DNA of 35,680 bases, taken from NCBI RefSeq assembly GCF_000968015.1, contig NZ_LACH01000006.1:1-35680 (forward strand), read 5' to 3'. Under the pieces are notes generated by a model. That model saw only the letters and a program-made list of their open reading frames with translations. It was not told the DNA's origin and searched no databases. Origin of the DNA: Pseudomonas fluorescens (GTDB lineage: Bacteria > Pseudomonadota > Gammaproteobacteria > Pseudomonadales > Pseudomonadaceae). Positions 24,262 to 32,641 of the stretch are shown one piece after another; the first letter of the stretch is position 1; each line of letters begins with the position of its first letter. The translations under genes and the position numbers were made by a program.

Positions 24262-24547
24262 GCCTTTTAAGGCGCCAATGTCCGTTAGAAGCTGTTTTCA
24301 AAGCGTCACGAGCACAGTCGTTCCTTCAGAGCGGTGTTGGCGAAGGGTTTTTCCAGCGGGGAAAAGCCCAACGCCAACCCTCATCAGCTCCCCGTTCTGC
24401 AGGCGTAAAACTTTGAAAGCAGCTTCTGTAAGGAATTGTCGGTAATTCTGGCTAAGTGGCCCACAACGCCACGCAGCGCATGAGTACGGCAATTTCGGGA
24501 TGAGCGTCCCGGACACCCATTTGGGACCACTGATGAGGGTAATAACT
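24262..24547 (+). ncRNA. Candidate structured acnB leader RNA with Shine-Dalgarno-sequestering pseudoknot
   Basis: Seen directly: (P1) AGAAGCTGTTTTCAAAG at 24287-24303 pairs with CTTTGAAAGCAGCTTCT at 24411-24427, 17 bp with one G-U. (P2) CAGAGCGG 24327-24334 pairs with CCGTTCTG 24392-24399, 8 bp with one G-U. (P3) GTTGGCG 24336-24342 pairs with CGCCAAC 24372-24378, then a symmetric AA/AA internal loop, then a 10-bp stem (24345-24354 with 24360-24369) capped by a 5-nt loop. Between P3 and P2 the strand ACCCTCATCAG (24377-24387) is perfectly complementary over 11 nt to CTGATGAGGGT (24530-24540), which contains the acnB Shine-Dalgarno. Because that strand lies inside P1 and P2, the pairing would be a pseudoknot. 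A role in controlling acnB translation is inference. Confidence 0.6.
24530..24540 (+). promoter_or_regulatory. acnB ribosome binding site within anti-SD complement
   Basis: GAGGG at 24535-24539 lies 8 nt before the GTG start at 24548 and decides that start. The surrounding CTGATGAGGGT is fully complementary to 24377-24387 in the leader, so the site could be masked. Confidence 0.8.
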
Positions 24548-27157
24548 GTGCTTGAAGCCTACCGCAAACATATCGAAGAGCGTGCAGCACTGGGTATCGT
24601 TCCCCAGCCGTTAAACGCCGAACAAACTGCAGGCCTGGTCGAGCTGCTGAAGAATCCCCCGGCTGGCGAAGAAGCTTTCCTCGTTGACCTGATCACCAAT
24701 CGCATTCCGCCAGGCGTGGACGAAGCAGCCTATGTAAAGGCCGGTTTCCTGTCTGCCCTCGCCAAAGGCGAAGCCAAATCCCCTCTGATCGACAAGAAAC
24801 GCGCTGTTGAACTGCTCGGCACCATGCAGGGTGGCTACAACATCGTGACTCTGGTCAATCTGCTGGACGACGCCGAACTGGCGCCAGTCGCTGCCGAAGA
24901 ACTCAAGCACACCCTGCTGATGTTCGACGCTTTCCACGACGTCGCTGAAAAAGCCAAGAACGGCAACGTTCACGCTAAAGGCGTGCTGCAATCCTGGGCT
25001 GACGGCGAGTGGTTCAAAAACCGCCCTGTGCTGGCCGACAAGATCAGCCTGCGCGTGTTCAAGGTCACCGGCGAAACCAACACCGACGACCTGTCCCCTG
25101 CTCCTGATGCCTGGTCCCGTCCGGACATCCCGCTGCACGCTCTCGCCATGCTGAAAATGGCCCGTGAAGGCATCGTGCCTGACGTCCAGGGCGTCACTGG
25201 TCCGATGAAGCAGATCGAAGAAATGCGCAATGCCGGCTTCCCGATCGCCTACGTCGGTGACGTGGTCGGTACCGGTTCTTCGCGTAAATCCGCCACCAAC
25301 TCGGTGCTGTGGTTCTTCGGCGACGACGTTCCTTACGTGCCGAACAAGCGTGCCGGCGGTTTCTGCTTCGGCAGCAAAATCGCTCCGATCTTCTACAACA
25401 CCATGGAAGATGCTGGCGCACTGCCAATCGAATTCGACGTCACCAACATGCACATGGGCGACGTGATCGACCTGTACCCGCATGCTGGCAAAGTCTGCAA
25501 ACACGGCACTGACGAAGTCCTGACCACCTTCGAAATGAAAACCCCGGTGCTGTTGGACGAAGTTCGTGCTGGCGGCCGTATCCCGCTGATCATCGGCCGC
25601 GGCCTGACCGACAAGGCTCGTGCCGAATTGGGCCTGGGCCCTACCGACCTGTTCAAACTGCCTGAAGCACCTGTCGACACCGGCAAGGGCTTCACCCTGG
25701 CACAGAAAATGGTCGGCAAGGCTTGTGGCCTGCCAGAAGGCAAAGGCGTTCGTCCAGGTACTTACTGCGAACCGAAAATGACCACCGTCGGCTCTCAGGA
25801 CACCACCGGTCCTATGACCCGTGACGAACTGAAAGACCTGGCGTGCCTGGGCTTCTCGACCGATCTGGTCATGCAGTCCTTCTGCCACACCGCGGCTTAC
25901 CCTAAGCCGATCGACGTGACCACCCACCACACCCTGCCAGACTTCATCATGACCCGCGGCGGCGTTTCCCTGCGTCCGGGCGACGGCATCATCCACAGCT
26001 GGCTGAACCGTATGCTGCTGCCGGACACCGTCGGTACCGGTGGTGACTCGCACACCCGTTTCCCGATGGGCATTTCGTTCCCGGCCGGTTCCGGTCTGGT
26101 AGCGTTTGCCGCAGCCACTGGCGTTATGCCGCTGGACATGCCGGAATCGATCCTGGTGCGCTTCAAAGGCAAAATGCAACCGGGCGTCACCCTGCGTGAC
26201 CTGGTTCACGCCATTCCTTACTTCGCGATTCAAGCTGGCCTGCTGACCGTCGAGAAGAAAGGCAAGAAGAACGCCTTCTCCGGCCGCATTCTGGAAATCG
26301 AAGGCCTGGACAACCTGAGCATCGAGCAAGCGTTCGAGCTGTCCGACGCCTCGGCCGAACGTTCGGCTGCCGGTTGCACCATCAAGCTGTCGAAAGAGTC
26401 GATCACCGAGTACCTGAGCTCCAACGTCACCCTGCTGCGCTGGATGATCGGCGAAGGCTACGGCGATGCGCGTACCCTGGAACGTCGTGCTCAAGCGATG
26501 GAAGCCTGGATCGCCAACCCTGAGTTGATGGTTGCCGATGCTGACGCCGAATACGCTGAAATCATCGAAATCGACCTGGCCGACATCAAAGAGCCTGTGC
26601 TCTGCGCGCCAAACGATCCGGACGACGCCCGTCTGCTGTCCAGCGTTGCTGGCGAGAAGATCGACGAAGTGTTCATCGGTTCGTGCATGACCAACATCGG
26701 TCACTTCCGCGCTGCCGGCAAGTTGCTGGAACAGGTCAAAGGTCAGCTTCCAACCCGTCTGTGGCTGTCGCCGCCGACCAAAATGGACGCTCACCAGCTG
26801 ACCGAAGAAGGCTACTACGGCATCTACGGCAAGGCCGGCGCTCGCATGGAAATGCCGGGTTGCTCGCTGTGCATGGGTAACCAGGCACGTGTAGAGCCGA
26901 ACTCGACTGTTGTGTCGACGTCGACCCGTAACTTCCCGAACCGTCTGGGTGACGGCGCGAACGTCTACCTGGCTTCGGCCGAGCTGGCGTCTGTTGCTTC
27001 CATCCTGGGTCGCCTGCCGACCGTCGAGGAGTACATGGAATACGCTGGCAAGATCGACAGCATGGCGGCCGATGTTTACCGCTACCTGTCCTTCGACCAG
27101 ATCGCCGAGTTCCGTGAAGCTGCTGCGAACGCCAATATCCCGGTCGTTCAAGCCTAA
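24548..27157 (+). CDS. acnB: Aconitate hydratase B (bifunctional aconitase/2-methylisocitrate dehydratase)
   Basis: An 869-aa protein of full AcnB length. It opens with the HEAT-like domain ([21 protein letters not shown]), then the swivelling domain ([31 protein letters not shown]), then the catalytic domain. The 4Fe-4S ligands lie in [11 protein letters not shown] and in the late CSLCMGNQ motif. It converts citrate to isocitrate via cis-aconitate in the TCA cycle, in the cytoplasm. The start is GTG at 24548, supported by the ribosome site and homology; the longer frame from 24500 is not conserved. It is monocistronic, ended by a strong terminator, and preceded by a long structured leader. 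Confidence 0.97.
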   Translation: MLEAYRKHIEERAALGIVPQPLNAEQTAGLVELLKNPPAGEEAFLVDLITNRIPPGVDEAAYVKAGFLSALAKGEAKSPLIDKKRAVELLGTMQGGYNIVTLVNLLDDAELAPVAAEELKHTLLMFDAFHDVAEKAKNGNVHAKGVLQSWADGEWFKNRPVLADKISLRVFKVTGETNTDDLSPAPDAWSRPDIPLHALAMLKMAREGIVPDVQGVTGPMKQIEEMRNAGFPIAYVGDVVGTGSSRKSATNSVLWFFGDDVPYVPNKRAGGFCFGSKIAPIFYNTMEDAGALPIEFDVTNMHMGDVIDLYPHAGKVCKHGTDEVLTTFEMKTPVLLDEVRAGGRIPLIIGRGLTDKARAELGLGPTDLFKLPEAPVDTGKGFTLAQKMVGKACGLPEGKGVRPGTYCEPKMTTVGSQDTTGPMTRDELKDLACLGFSTDLVMQSFCHTAAYPKPIDVTTHHTLPDFIMTRGGVSLRPGDGIIHSWLNRMLLPDTVGTGGDSHTRFPMGISFPAGSGLVAFAAATGVMPLDMPESILVRFKGKMQPGVTLRDLVHAIPYFAIQAGLLTVEKKGKKNAFSGRILEIEGLDNLSIEQAFELSDASAERSAAGCTIKLSKESITEYLSSNVTLLRWMIGEGYGDARTLERRAQAMEAWIANPELMVADADAEYAEIIEIDLADIKEPVLCAPNDPDDARLLSSVAGEKIDEVFIGSCMTNIGHFRAAGKLLEQVKGQLPTRLWLSPPTKMDAHQLTEEGYYGIYGKAGARMEMPGCSLCMGNQARVEPNSTVVSTSTRNFPNRLGDGANVYLASAELASVASILGRLPTVEEYMEYAGKIDSMAADVYRYLSFDQIAEFREAAANANIPVVQA

Positions 27158-27171
27158 CGCTGCAACGCAAT

Positions 27172-27210
27172 AAAAAACGCCGCCCATCGTGAGATGAGCG
27201 GCGTTTTTTT
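27172..27210. terminator. Bidirectional Rho-independent terminator after acnB
   Basis: Stem core AAAAAACGCCGC / GCGGCGTTTTTT with an inner imperfect extension and a GTGA loop. A runs on the left and T runs on the right allow it to end acnB (plus) and possibly the convergent SulP transcript (minus). Confidence 0.93.
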
Positions 27211-27236
27211 ATGCCTGCAAAGTTTGCACGCCCCCC

Positions 27237-27358
27237 CCTGTGGGAGCGAGCTTGCTCCGGGCGGCGATCCGACGATGGCGGTGTGTCAGTCAACATTGAT
27301 ATTGAATGTACTACCGCCATCGTCGGAACGCCGCCCGGAGCAAGCTCGCTCCCACAGG
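27237..27358. repeat. Long near-perfect REP doublet (GCTCCGGGCGGCG variant)
   Basis: A 122-bp element. CCTGTGGGAGCGAGCTTGCT then CCGGGCGGCG and TCCGACGATGGCGGT on the left are mirrored on the right as ACCGCCATCGTCGGA, CGCCGCCCGG and AGCAAGCTCGCTCCCACAGG. The arms are about 45 nt each and almost perfectly complementary, making this the longest and cleanest repeat in the window. It ends directly at the SulP stop codon (TAA at 27359-27361). Confidence 0.92.
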
Positions 27359-29020
27359 TTATGCGGATGACTTGAGTGCTTGTTGCACCGCTCCATCAAC
27401 GCTCAAACCGCTAAGACTCACCTGCTCCAGCTCCTGCGCCGGCAACAGTGAGAGTACCGCTTTGGCCTCGTGCTTGAGCCGCGCCAGAATCAGCAGCTTG
27501 TCTTCGGCACGCACCTGCAAGAAGAAGGTTTCCAGCGCTTCGATACTCGTGCCATCCAGGTCGGGAGTCTCCTCCAGGCTGAGAATAATCGTATGAACCG
27601 GCGTTAACGCGTGGCGGGCCAGATGCAATGCACCGCCGAGAATGCGCTCCACGTTGGCGAAAAATAGCGCTTCGCTCGGTCTTACAATCAGCACACCGGG
27701 GATCTCGCGGGCCTGAGGGTGGCGCTGCAGATCGACAAAATCATGACCGCTGCCTATCTGCCCCAGCACCTGAATATCCGCGGACGACATCTGTTTCAAC
27801 ATCAGCACCACGCTGATAACCACCGCCACCAACAAGCCGTCCAATACCCCCAACACCAGCACCGCCGCCACCGCGCAAATCACCAGTAGCCGATCGCGAC
27901 GCCAGACGAAATACCGGCCCAAGGGCTGCAGGCTCAAGCCTCGCGCCAATGCGTGAATGACAATGGCCGCCAGTACCGGCTCGGGGGTCAGGGCAATCCA
28001 GGGCAACACCGTCAACACGATGAGCAACACCACCCCCGCCGCTACCGCGCCCGCCAGACGCGAGCCAGCACCCGCCGCCTCATTGGCCGACGTCGCAGAG
28101 TAACCAGCGCCTGCCGGCATGCCATGGAACAGGCCCGACAACAAATTGGCTGCACCGAGGGCCAGCAGATCGCGGTTCGAGGACACGCGGTCGCCATGCT
28201 TGAGCGCAAACGAGGTGATCGATCCATAGGACTCGGCATACAGAATCATCACCATGGCAAACGCCAGTTCGCCCAGGCGCAACCAGTCGGTAAACGGCAA
28301 CACGGGAAGACGCGGCACTTCCAGGCTCAGATCAATCACGCCGATCAGTTTCACCCCATAAGCTGGCAAGTTCAGCCATTGGCCGGCCGCGATGCCGAGC
28401 GCCACCACCAGCAAACCTCCCGGCAAACGCCTGACCCGCGCGCACAGCCACAACACCAGCAAGGACACGGCCGCCACAAGGGCACCGACCCGGTTCCACT
28501 GTGGTAACTGCTCAAGCAGTTGCGGCACGAAACGGATCAGATTGCCATTGCTCAAGTGCACATCGACGATGCTCGCTACTTGCTTGAGGATGATCGTCAC
28601 GGCGAGGCCGAAGGCAAAGCCTCTCAGCACCGGTTTGGCAATGAACGACGTCACGCTGCCGAGTTTGAACAATCCGGCCAGCAGGAAAAATCCACCCGTC
28701 ACCAGCACCAGGCCGATTGCCAGGGTCATGCGCAGGCCCGAGTCACCATTGGCCAACGTGGCTGTGGCGGCGGCCAGTACCGCCGCCGAAGACGACGTAG
28801 CAGAAACGATGGCAAAACGACTGGTGCCGAACAACCCGTAGCACAGCAGGCCGGCAAATAACGCAATCACGCCCGCCTGTGGCGGCAATGCAGCAATGCT
28901 TGAATAGGCGACCGCCTCGGGCAACAACAAACCAGCGATCGACAACCCGGCCATTATGTCCAGCCAGCGGTTTGGCCTGTCGGCACGGGGTTGCGCCGAT
29001 GCGCCGTGGGCACGAGCCAT
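27359..29020 (-). CDS. SulP-family anion transporter with STAS domain
   Basis: A 553-aa SLC26/SulP transporter. The membrane domain (about residues 20-400) opens with WLDIMAGLSIAGLLLPEAVAYSSIA and contains GLFHGMPAGAGYSATSANEAAGA, the conserved substrate-pocket region. A cytoplasmic STAS domain follows (about 430-550; GVLIVRPSEALFFAN, SLEETPDLDGTSIEAL). These carry sulfate, bicarbonate or dicarboxylates with H+ or Na+; the substrate is not evident. ATG 29020 has GGAG 8 nt upstream. No carbonic anhydrase lies next to it, which weakens a bicarbonate guess. Confidence 0.92.
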   Translation of the reverse strand: MARAHGASAQPRADRPNRWLDIMAGLSIAGLLLPEAVAYSSIAALPPQAGVIALFAGLLCYGLFGTSRFAIVSATSSSAAVLAAATATLANGDSGLRMTLAIGLVLVTGGFFLLAGLFKLGSVTSFIAKPVLRGFAFGLAVTIILKQVASIVDVHLSNGNLIRFVPQLLEQLPQWNRVGALVAAVSLLVLWLCARVRRLPGGLLVVALGIAAGQWLNLPAYGVKLIGVIDLSLEVPRLPVLPFTDWLRLGELAFAMVMILYAESYGSITSFALKHGDRVSSNRDLLALGAANLLSGLFHGMPAGAGYSATSANEAAGAGSRLAGAVAAGVVLLIVLTVLPWIALTPEPVLAAIVIHALARGLSLQPLGRYFVWRRDRLLVICAVAAVLVLGVLDGLLVAVVISVVLMLKQMSSADIQVLGQIGSGHDFVDLQRHPQAREIPGVLIVRPSEALFFANVERILGGALHLARHALTPVHTIILSLEETPDLDGTSIEALETFFLQVRAEDKLLILARLKHEAKAVLSLLPAQELEQVSLSGLSVDGAVQQALKSSA

Positions 29021-29160
29021 GAAGCGTCTCCAGAGAAAGATAGACTGGCCGGGGAAAGTCCTCGGCAAACGCTCTATGACGCGTTTATGCAGCCGCAAGC
29101 TTAGTCGCTAATCCCCACGGGATGTGTGTTCTGGGTCAGGTGCCGAGCTTTATGCCAGGC

Positions 29161-29201
29161 AAAAAAACGGCCGCACTGTGCGGCATGCACAGTGCGGCCG
29201 T
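29161..29201 (-). terminator. Strong terminator of sdaC
   Basis: A perfect 15-bp stem, ACGGCCGCACTGTGC / GCACAGTGCGGCCGT, with a 5-nt loop is preceded on the plus strand by seven A, which is a U tract on the minus-strand transcript. It lies 13 bp after the sdaC stop and separates sdaC from the SulP gene. Confidence 0.95.
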
Positions 29202-29213
29202 CGTTTCACCCAA

Positions 29214-30494
29214 TCAGGCAGTCAACGAGTAGATCAACGCCGAAATCGCCACCAGGCCCACCGCCGTCACGAAGACGTTGGAAGCTTGACCGCGATAACG
29301 CGCCATGGCCGGAACCTTGCGGATTGCGTACATCGGCATCAGGAACAGGATCGCGGCGATGATCGGACCACCAAGGGTTTCGATCATCCCGAGAATGCTC
29401 GGGTTCAGTGTGGCAACGATCCAGCAGACCACCAGCATGAAGGCGGCAGTCATGCGATCCAGGGTCTTCGGTGCCGGGCGCTTGCCACTCTTCACGATCA
29501 GACCTTTCAGACCTTCGCTGGCGCCAATGTAGTGGCCCAGGAACGACTTGGAAATGGCCACAAATGCAATCAACGGTGCCGCGAAGGCGATGGTCGGGTT
29601 GCTGAAGTGGTTGGCCAGGTACGACAGGATCGACAGGTTCTGCGCCTTGGCTTCAGCCAATTGCGCCGGCGACAGGGTCAGCACGCAACTGAACACGAAG
29701 AACAGCACCATCACCACCATCAAGGCGTGGGCGCGGGACAGGATCTGCGAGCTGCGTTCTTCGGCGTGATCGCCGTAACGACGCTTCTGGTCCACCGCGA
29801 ATGCCGAGATGATCGGCGAATGGTTGAACGAGAACACCATCACCGGAATCGCCAGCCACAGTGTGTGCAGCAGTGCCGACGGTTCTGGTAGCGTCGAGGC
29901 GGTGGCGAGAATGCCGCCGTTCCAGTGAGGAATCAGGAACACCGCGAGGAACAGCAGCGCAACAATGAACGGATACACCATCAGGCTCATGGCCTTGACG
30001 ATCGCTTGCTCGCCGCAACGTACCACCGCCAACAGGCCAAGGATCAGCACGAGCGACAGCACGGCGCGCGGTGGCGGCATGATGTGCAGCTGATGCTCGA
30101 GGAAACTGCCCACGGTGTTGGTCAGGGCCACGCTGTAGATCAACAGGATCGGGAAGATCGCGAAGAAGTACAGCAAGGTGATCAGCGCACCAGCCTTGAT
30201 CCCGAAGTGCTCTTCCACGACTTCAGTGATGTCCGCGCCTTCGCGTCCGGACAACACAAAGCGTGTCAGGCCACGGTGTGCGTAAAACGTCATAGGGAAC
30301 GCCAGCACCGCCAGGACCAGCAACGGCCAGAAGCCGCCCAGACCCGCGTTGATCGGCAAAAACAGCGTGCCGGCCCCGATGGCCGTGCCAAACAGGCCCA
30401 GCATCCAGGTGGTGTCATGGCGATTCCAGCTTTCAAGCGTCGCTGGTGCCGCCGATACATAGCGTTCGTCGACGCTATTGGCCTGATCATTCAT
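29214..30494 (-). CDS. sdaC: Serine transporter (HAAAP family, SdaC-like)
   Basis: A 426-aa membrane protein with about eleven membrane segments, strongly resembling E. coli SdaC throughout. Examples are MLGLFGTAIGAGTLFLPINAG, DITEVVEEHFGI, FSFNHSPIISAFAV, SILSYLANHF and NPSILGMIETLGGPIIAA. It imports L-serine (and possibly threonine) with H+. ATG 30494 has GGAG 10 nt upstream; the frame extends 6 codons further without support. It is monocistronic with its own terminator. No serine deaminase gene is adjacent. Confidence 0.93.
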   Translation of the reverse strand: MNDQANSVDERYVSAAPATLESWNRHDTTWMLGLFGTAIGAGTLFLPINAGLGGFWPLLVLAVLAFPMTFYAHRGLTRFVLSGREGADITEVVEEHFGIKAGALITLLYFFAIFPILLIYSVALTNTVGSFLEHQLHIMPPPRAVLSLVLILGLLAVVRCGEQAIVKAMSLMVYPFIVALLFLAVFLIPHWNGGILATASTLPEPSALLHTLWLAIPVMVFSFNHSPIISAFAVDQKRRYGDHAEERSSQILSRAHALMVVMVLFFVFSCVLTLSPAQLAEAKAQNLSILSYLANHFSNPTIAFAAPLIAFVAISKSFLGHYIGASEGLKGLIVKSGKRPAPKTLDRMTAAFMLVVCWIVATLNPSILGMIETLGGPIIAAILFLMPMYAIRKVPAMARYRGQASNVFVTAVGLVAISALIYSLTA

Positions 30495-30659
30495 CCGGTG
30501 GGATCTCCGCATTCCGGTCAGTTGCTACCCGGTCAGGACGAGTCGGAAAAATCCGACAGGCAGCGCCCTGGCCGAAACAGGGGCGCGATTGTCCGGGATT
30601 AATGAGCAGAAGCAAAGACTTAGCTGAGGAGTGGTTGTGCGGATCAGCTCCATTGGCAC

Positions 30660-30701
30660 CCTTTATTAAATAGATGTTTTAAAAAATCTATTCAATAAAG
30701 G
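30660..30701. promoter_or_regulatory. Large AT-rich dyad, candidate TetR-family operator
   Basis: Arms CCTTTATTAAATAGAT (30660-30675) and ATCTATTCAATAAAGG (30686-30701) are complementary at 15 of 16 positions around a 10-bp AT spacer. The dyad lies 62 bp before the tautomerase gene, which is followed by a TetR gene, so autoregulatory binding by that TetR is likely. The inner AATAGAT/ATCTATT half-sites would suit a TetR dimer or pair of dimers. Confidence 0.68.
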
Positions 30702-30763
30702 ATTGCCGTCATGTAATTTCGATCCCGACTGCTGACCGGCAACCCTAATTTCGGAGCCCTCTC

Positions 30764-31147
30764 ATGCCACTCGTTCGCGTCGACATCAAAAAGCATCAAG
30801 ACCCTACTTTTGCCAAACGTGTCGGGCAATTGATCTACGCCGCCATGCACAGCGCGATTGGCGTGCCGGAGAACGATAACTTCCAGATTCTTGCCGAGCA
30901 CGATGAACAGCATTTCATCTTTGATCCCGGCTACCTGGGCATCAATCGCACCGACAATCTGGTGGTGATTCAGATCACCCTGAGCGAAGGCCGTACCATC
31001 GAGCAGAAAAAACTGCTCTACAAAACCATTGCCGAGAGCCTTAACGCGGAACTGGCGGTGCGCCTGGAAGATGTGTTCATCAATCTGGTGGAGGTCAAGA
31101 AAGAGAACTGGTCGTTTGGAAACGGCATTGCTCAATACGCCATCTGA
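30764..31147 (+). CDS. Tautomerase-superfamily protein
   Basis: A 127-aa protein of the Tautomerase_2-like group. The conserved Pro directly after the initiator Met (MPLVRVDIKK) is the catalytic base of the superfamily once Met is removed, and residues 55-127 repeat the beta-alpha-beta unit (LVVIQITLSEGRTIEQKKLLYKT in part). Such proteins catalyse enol-keto tautomerisation or dehalogenation/hydration steps. The substrate is unknown. It lies 31 bp upstream of a TetR gene and downstream of the dyad operator, so the pair looks like a regulated detoxification unit. Confidence 0.9.
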   Translation: MPLVRVDIKKHQDPTFAKRVGQLIYAAMHSAIGVPENDNFQILAEHDEQHFIFDPGYLGINRTDNLVVIQITLSEGRTIEQKKLLYKTIAESLNAELAVRLEDVFINLVEVKKENWSFGNGIAQYAI

Positions 31148-31178
31148 TTTCTGCCTTTTATATACCTGTGAGTCGCCA

Positions 31179-31796
31179 ATGCCCCGAGTCTCCCGCAAAC
31201 AAGCCGAACTCAACCGCGAGATCATCGTCAAGGCCGCCACGCGTCTGTTTCGCGAACGCGGACTGCACGGGATCAGTGTCGTCGATGTGATGGGCGCGGC
31301 CGGCCTCACCCATGGCGGGTTTTATGGTCACTTCGAATCCAAGGAAGCGCTGGCGCAAGAGGCGTGCAGCCGGGCGTTCACCCAATCGATGGAACGCTGG
31401 AAGCAGAAAATAGAAGACAACGACGACAACCTCTCGGCTCGCGAAAGCATCATCGCGCCCTACCTGTCCGCGGCCAATCGCGATAATCCGGGCGAAAGCT
31501 GCCCGGTGACCGCGTTTGCCGGCGACATGTGTCATGAAACCGCTGAAAGCGGATTGCACCAAACCTACACCCAAGGGCTGGAGGCATTGCTGCAAATGCT
31601 GGCACCGCTGATGGGCGCGGATCAGCCCGACACCAATCGGCAAAAAGCGTTGGTGGACTATTCGCTGATGGTCGGCGCCCTGACCCTGGCCCGCGCAACC
31701 CGGGGTGATGCCTTGTCCGATGAAATTCTCGACGCAGCCCGGACGTTCCTCACCTCGGAAACGGCCGTTGACACACCCCCGATGCCGACAGCATGA
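31179..31796 (+). CDS. TetR-family transcriptional repressor
   Basis: A 205-aa TetR protein. The N-terminal HTH (about 10-57) reads IVKAATRLFRERGLHGISVVD and ends in the motif LTHGGFYGHFESKEAL. The C-terminal ligand domain contains ESCPVTAFAGDM, with a Cys that in some relatives (NemR-like) senses electrophiles; whether Cys plays that role here is untested. ATG 31179 follows a weak GTGAG site. It is likely to repress the tautomerase-TetR operon through the dyad at 30660-30701. Confidence 0.92.
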   Translation: MPRVSRKQAELNREIIVKAATRLFRERGLHGISVVDVMGAAGLTHGGFYGHFESKEALAQEACSRAFTQSMERWKQKIEDNDDNLSARESIIAPYLSAANRDNPGESCPVTAFAGDMCHETAESGLHQTYTQGLEALLQMLAPLMGADQPDTNRQKALVDYSLMVGALTLARATRGDALSDEILDAARTFLTSETAVDTPPMPTA

Positions 31797-31835
31797 TCGA
31801 CCTCATGAATATTCCTGCGCTGAACCTCACCCGCA

Positions 31836-31937
31836 CCACCACGACCGCTTCCGGCGGGTCGTGTGGTGGCTGGCTGAGATAAACACAGCGCAGTGAACCC
31901 CAAGGCCCCGCCAGCAATGGACGGGGCCTTGTCGTTT
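31836..31937 (+). terminator. Two hairpins between the TetR and hydrolase genes, the second a weak terminator
   Basis: Hairpin one pairs CCACCACGACC (31836-31846) with GGTCGTGTGGTGG (31857-31869), leaving one two-base bulge. Hairpin two pairs AAGGCCCCG (31902-31910) with CGGGGCCTT (31922-31930) and is followed by GTCGTTTCTC, a poor U tract. They may reduce read-through into the hydrolase gene rather than stop it. Confidence 0.55.
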
Positions 31938-31985
31938 CTCCCGTCCGTTCGGCACTTTTCGTACGACACCCAAGGAGAAACACCC

Positions 31986-32504
31986 ATGTCATCAGCGCTG
32001 TTGATCATCGATATGCAGGTCGGTCTGTTCCACGGCCCGGAAAAACCCTACGACGGAGAACGGGTACTGGCGAACATCCAGCAACTCATTCGTCAGGCCA
32101 GGGAGCGCGACGTGCCGATCTTCGCGGTGCGCCATACCGGCCCTCAAGGTTCGCCCATTGAAGTCGGCAGCCCTCTCTGGCAGTTACTGCCCGCCCTGGA
32201 TCTGGATGCCAGCATCGACATCTTGTTCGACAAAACCCGACCCAACGCCTTTTACGCCACTGCGCTGGCGGAGCAACTGCGGGCTAGCGGGATCAATGAG
32301 GTGTTCATCGCCGGCATGAAAACCCAATATTGCATCGACAGCACCTGCCGGGCGGCGGCCGAACTGGGGTTCAAACCCATACTCGTGGCCGATGCGCATA
32401 CCTGCATGGACACACCGGCGCTGCCGGCCCGGTCGATCATCGAACACCATAACGCGACGTTGAACGGAGCATTCGCAAAGGTGTTGAACACCGTGGATAT
32501 GTAA
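31986..32504 (+). CDS. Isochorismatase-family cysteine hydrolase
   Basis: A 172-aa protein with the complete cysteine hydrolase triad: Asp9 (LLIIDMQVG), Lys83 (FDKTRPNAF) and Cys116 (IAGMKTQYCIDST). Relatives hydrolyse amides such as nicotinamide, N-carbamoylsarcosine or ureidoacrylate, or isochorismate. AAGGAG precedes the ATG. It lies 189 bp after the TetR gene on the same strand with hairpins between, so membership in the same regulon is plausible but not certain. Confidence 0.92.
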   Translation: MSSALLIIDMQVGLFHGPEKPYDGERVLANIQQLIRQARERDVPIFAVRHTGPQGSPIEVGSPLWQLLPALDLDASIDILFDKTRPNAFYATALAEQLRASGINEVFIAGMKTQYCIDSTCRAAAELGFKPILVADAHTCMDTPALPARSIIEHHNATLNGAFAKVLNTVDM

Positions 32505-32534
32505 GCGCTCCTACACTGAGGTCGAAAGCCACAA

Positions 32535-32602
32535 GCCTGCTATCTTTGGTAAATGCCAAACCGTTGCGGAATCAGCCATTTGAAGCAACGTTTTGAAGCA
32601 AC
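32535..32602. promoter_or_regulatory. Inverted repeat and 13-bp-period direct repeat upstream of the hydroxyacid dehydrogenase
   Basis: TTTGGTA/TGCCAAA forms a short dyad at 32535-32550. TTTGAAGCAAC occurs twice (32579-32589 and 32592-32602) with a 13-bp period. They lie in the 137-bp gap before the dehydrogenase and may bind a regulator; nothing identifies it. Confidence 0.4.
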
Positions 32603-32641
32603 TTTCGAGCCCCGACTTTCCGATGCCCACAGGAGCCCAGC

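Larger units (their letters stand above)
24140..24547. other. Intergenic region holding the acnB promoter and structured leader
   Basis: This 408-bp stretch between the divergent DUF1289 and acnB starts holds no convincing gene. Short open frames here lack ribosome sites and coding character. From about 24262 onward it is dominated by base-pairing potential, described under the leader RNA entry. Confidence 0.75.

Noticed and set aside
24176..24445. A short open frame in the acnB leader
   Set aside because: No ribosome site, no recognisable protein features, and its sequence is better explained by RNA base pairing.
24538..24547. A Crc/Hfq catabolite-repression CA motif at the acnB start
   Set aside because: AATAACT only partly matches AAnAAnAA, so it does not meet the motif.
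24611..27187. An 858-codon open frame antisense to acnB
   Set aside because: It mirrors acnB codon for codon, lacks family motifs and a ribosome site, and is a product of strong codon bias in a GC-rich highly expressed gene.
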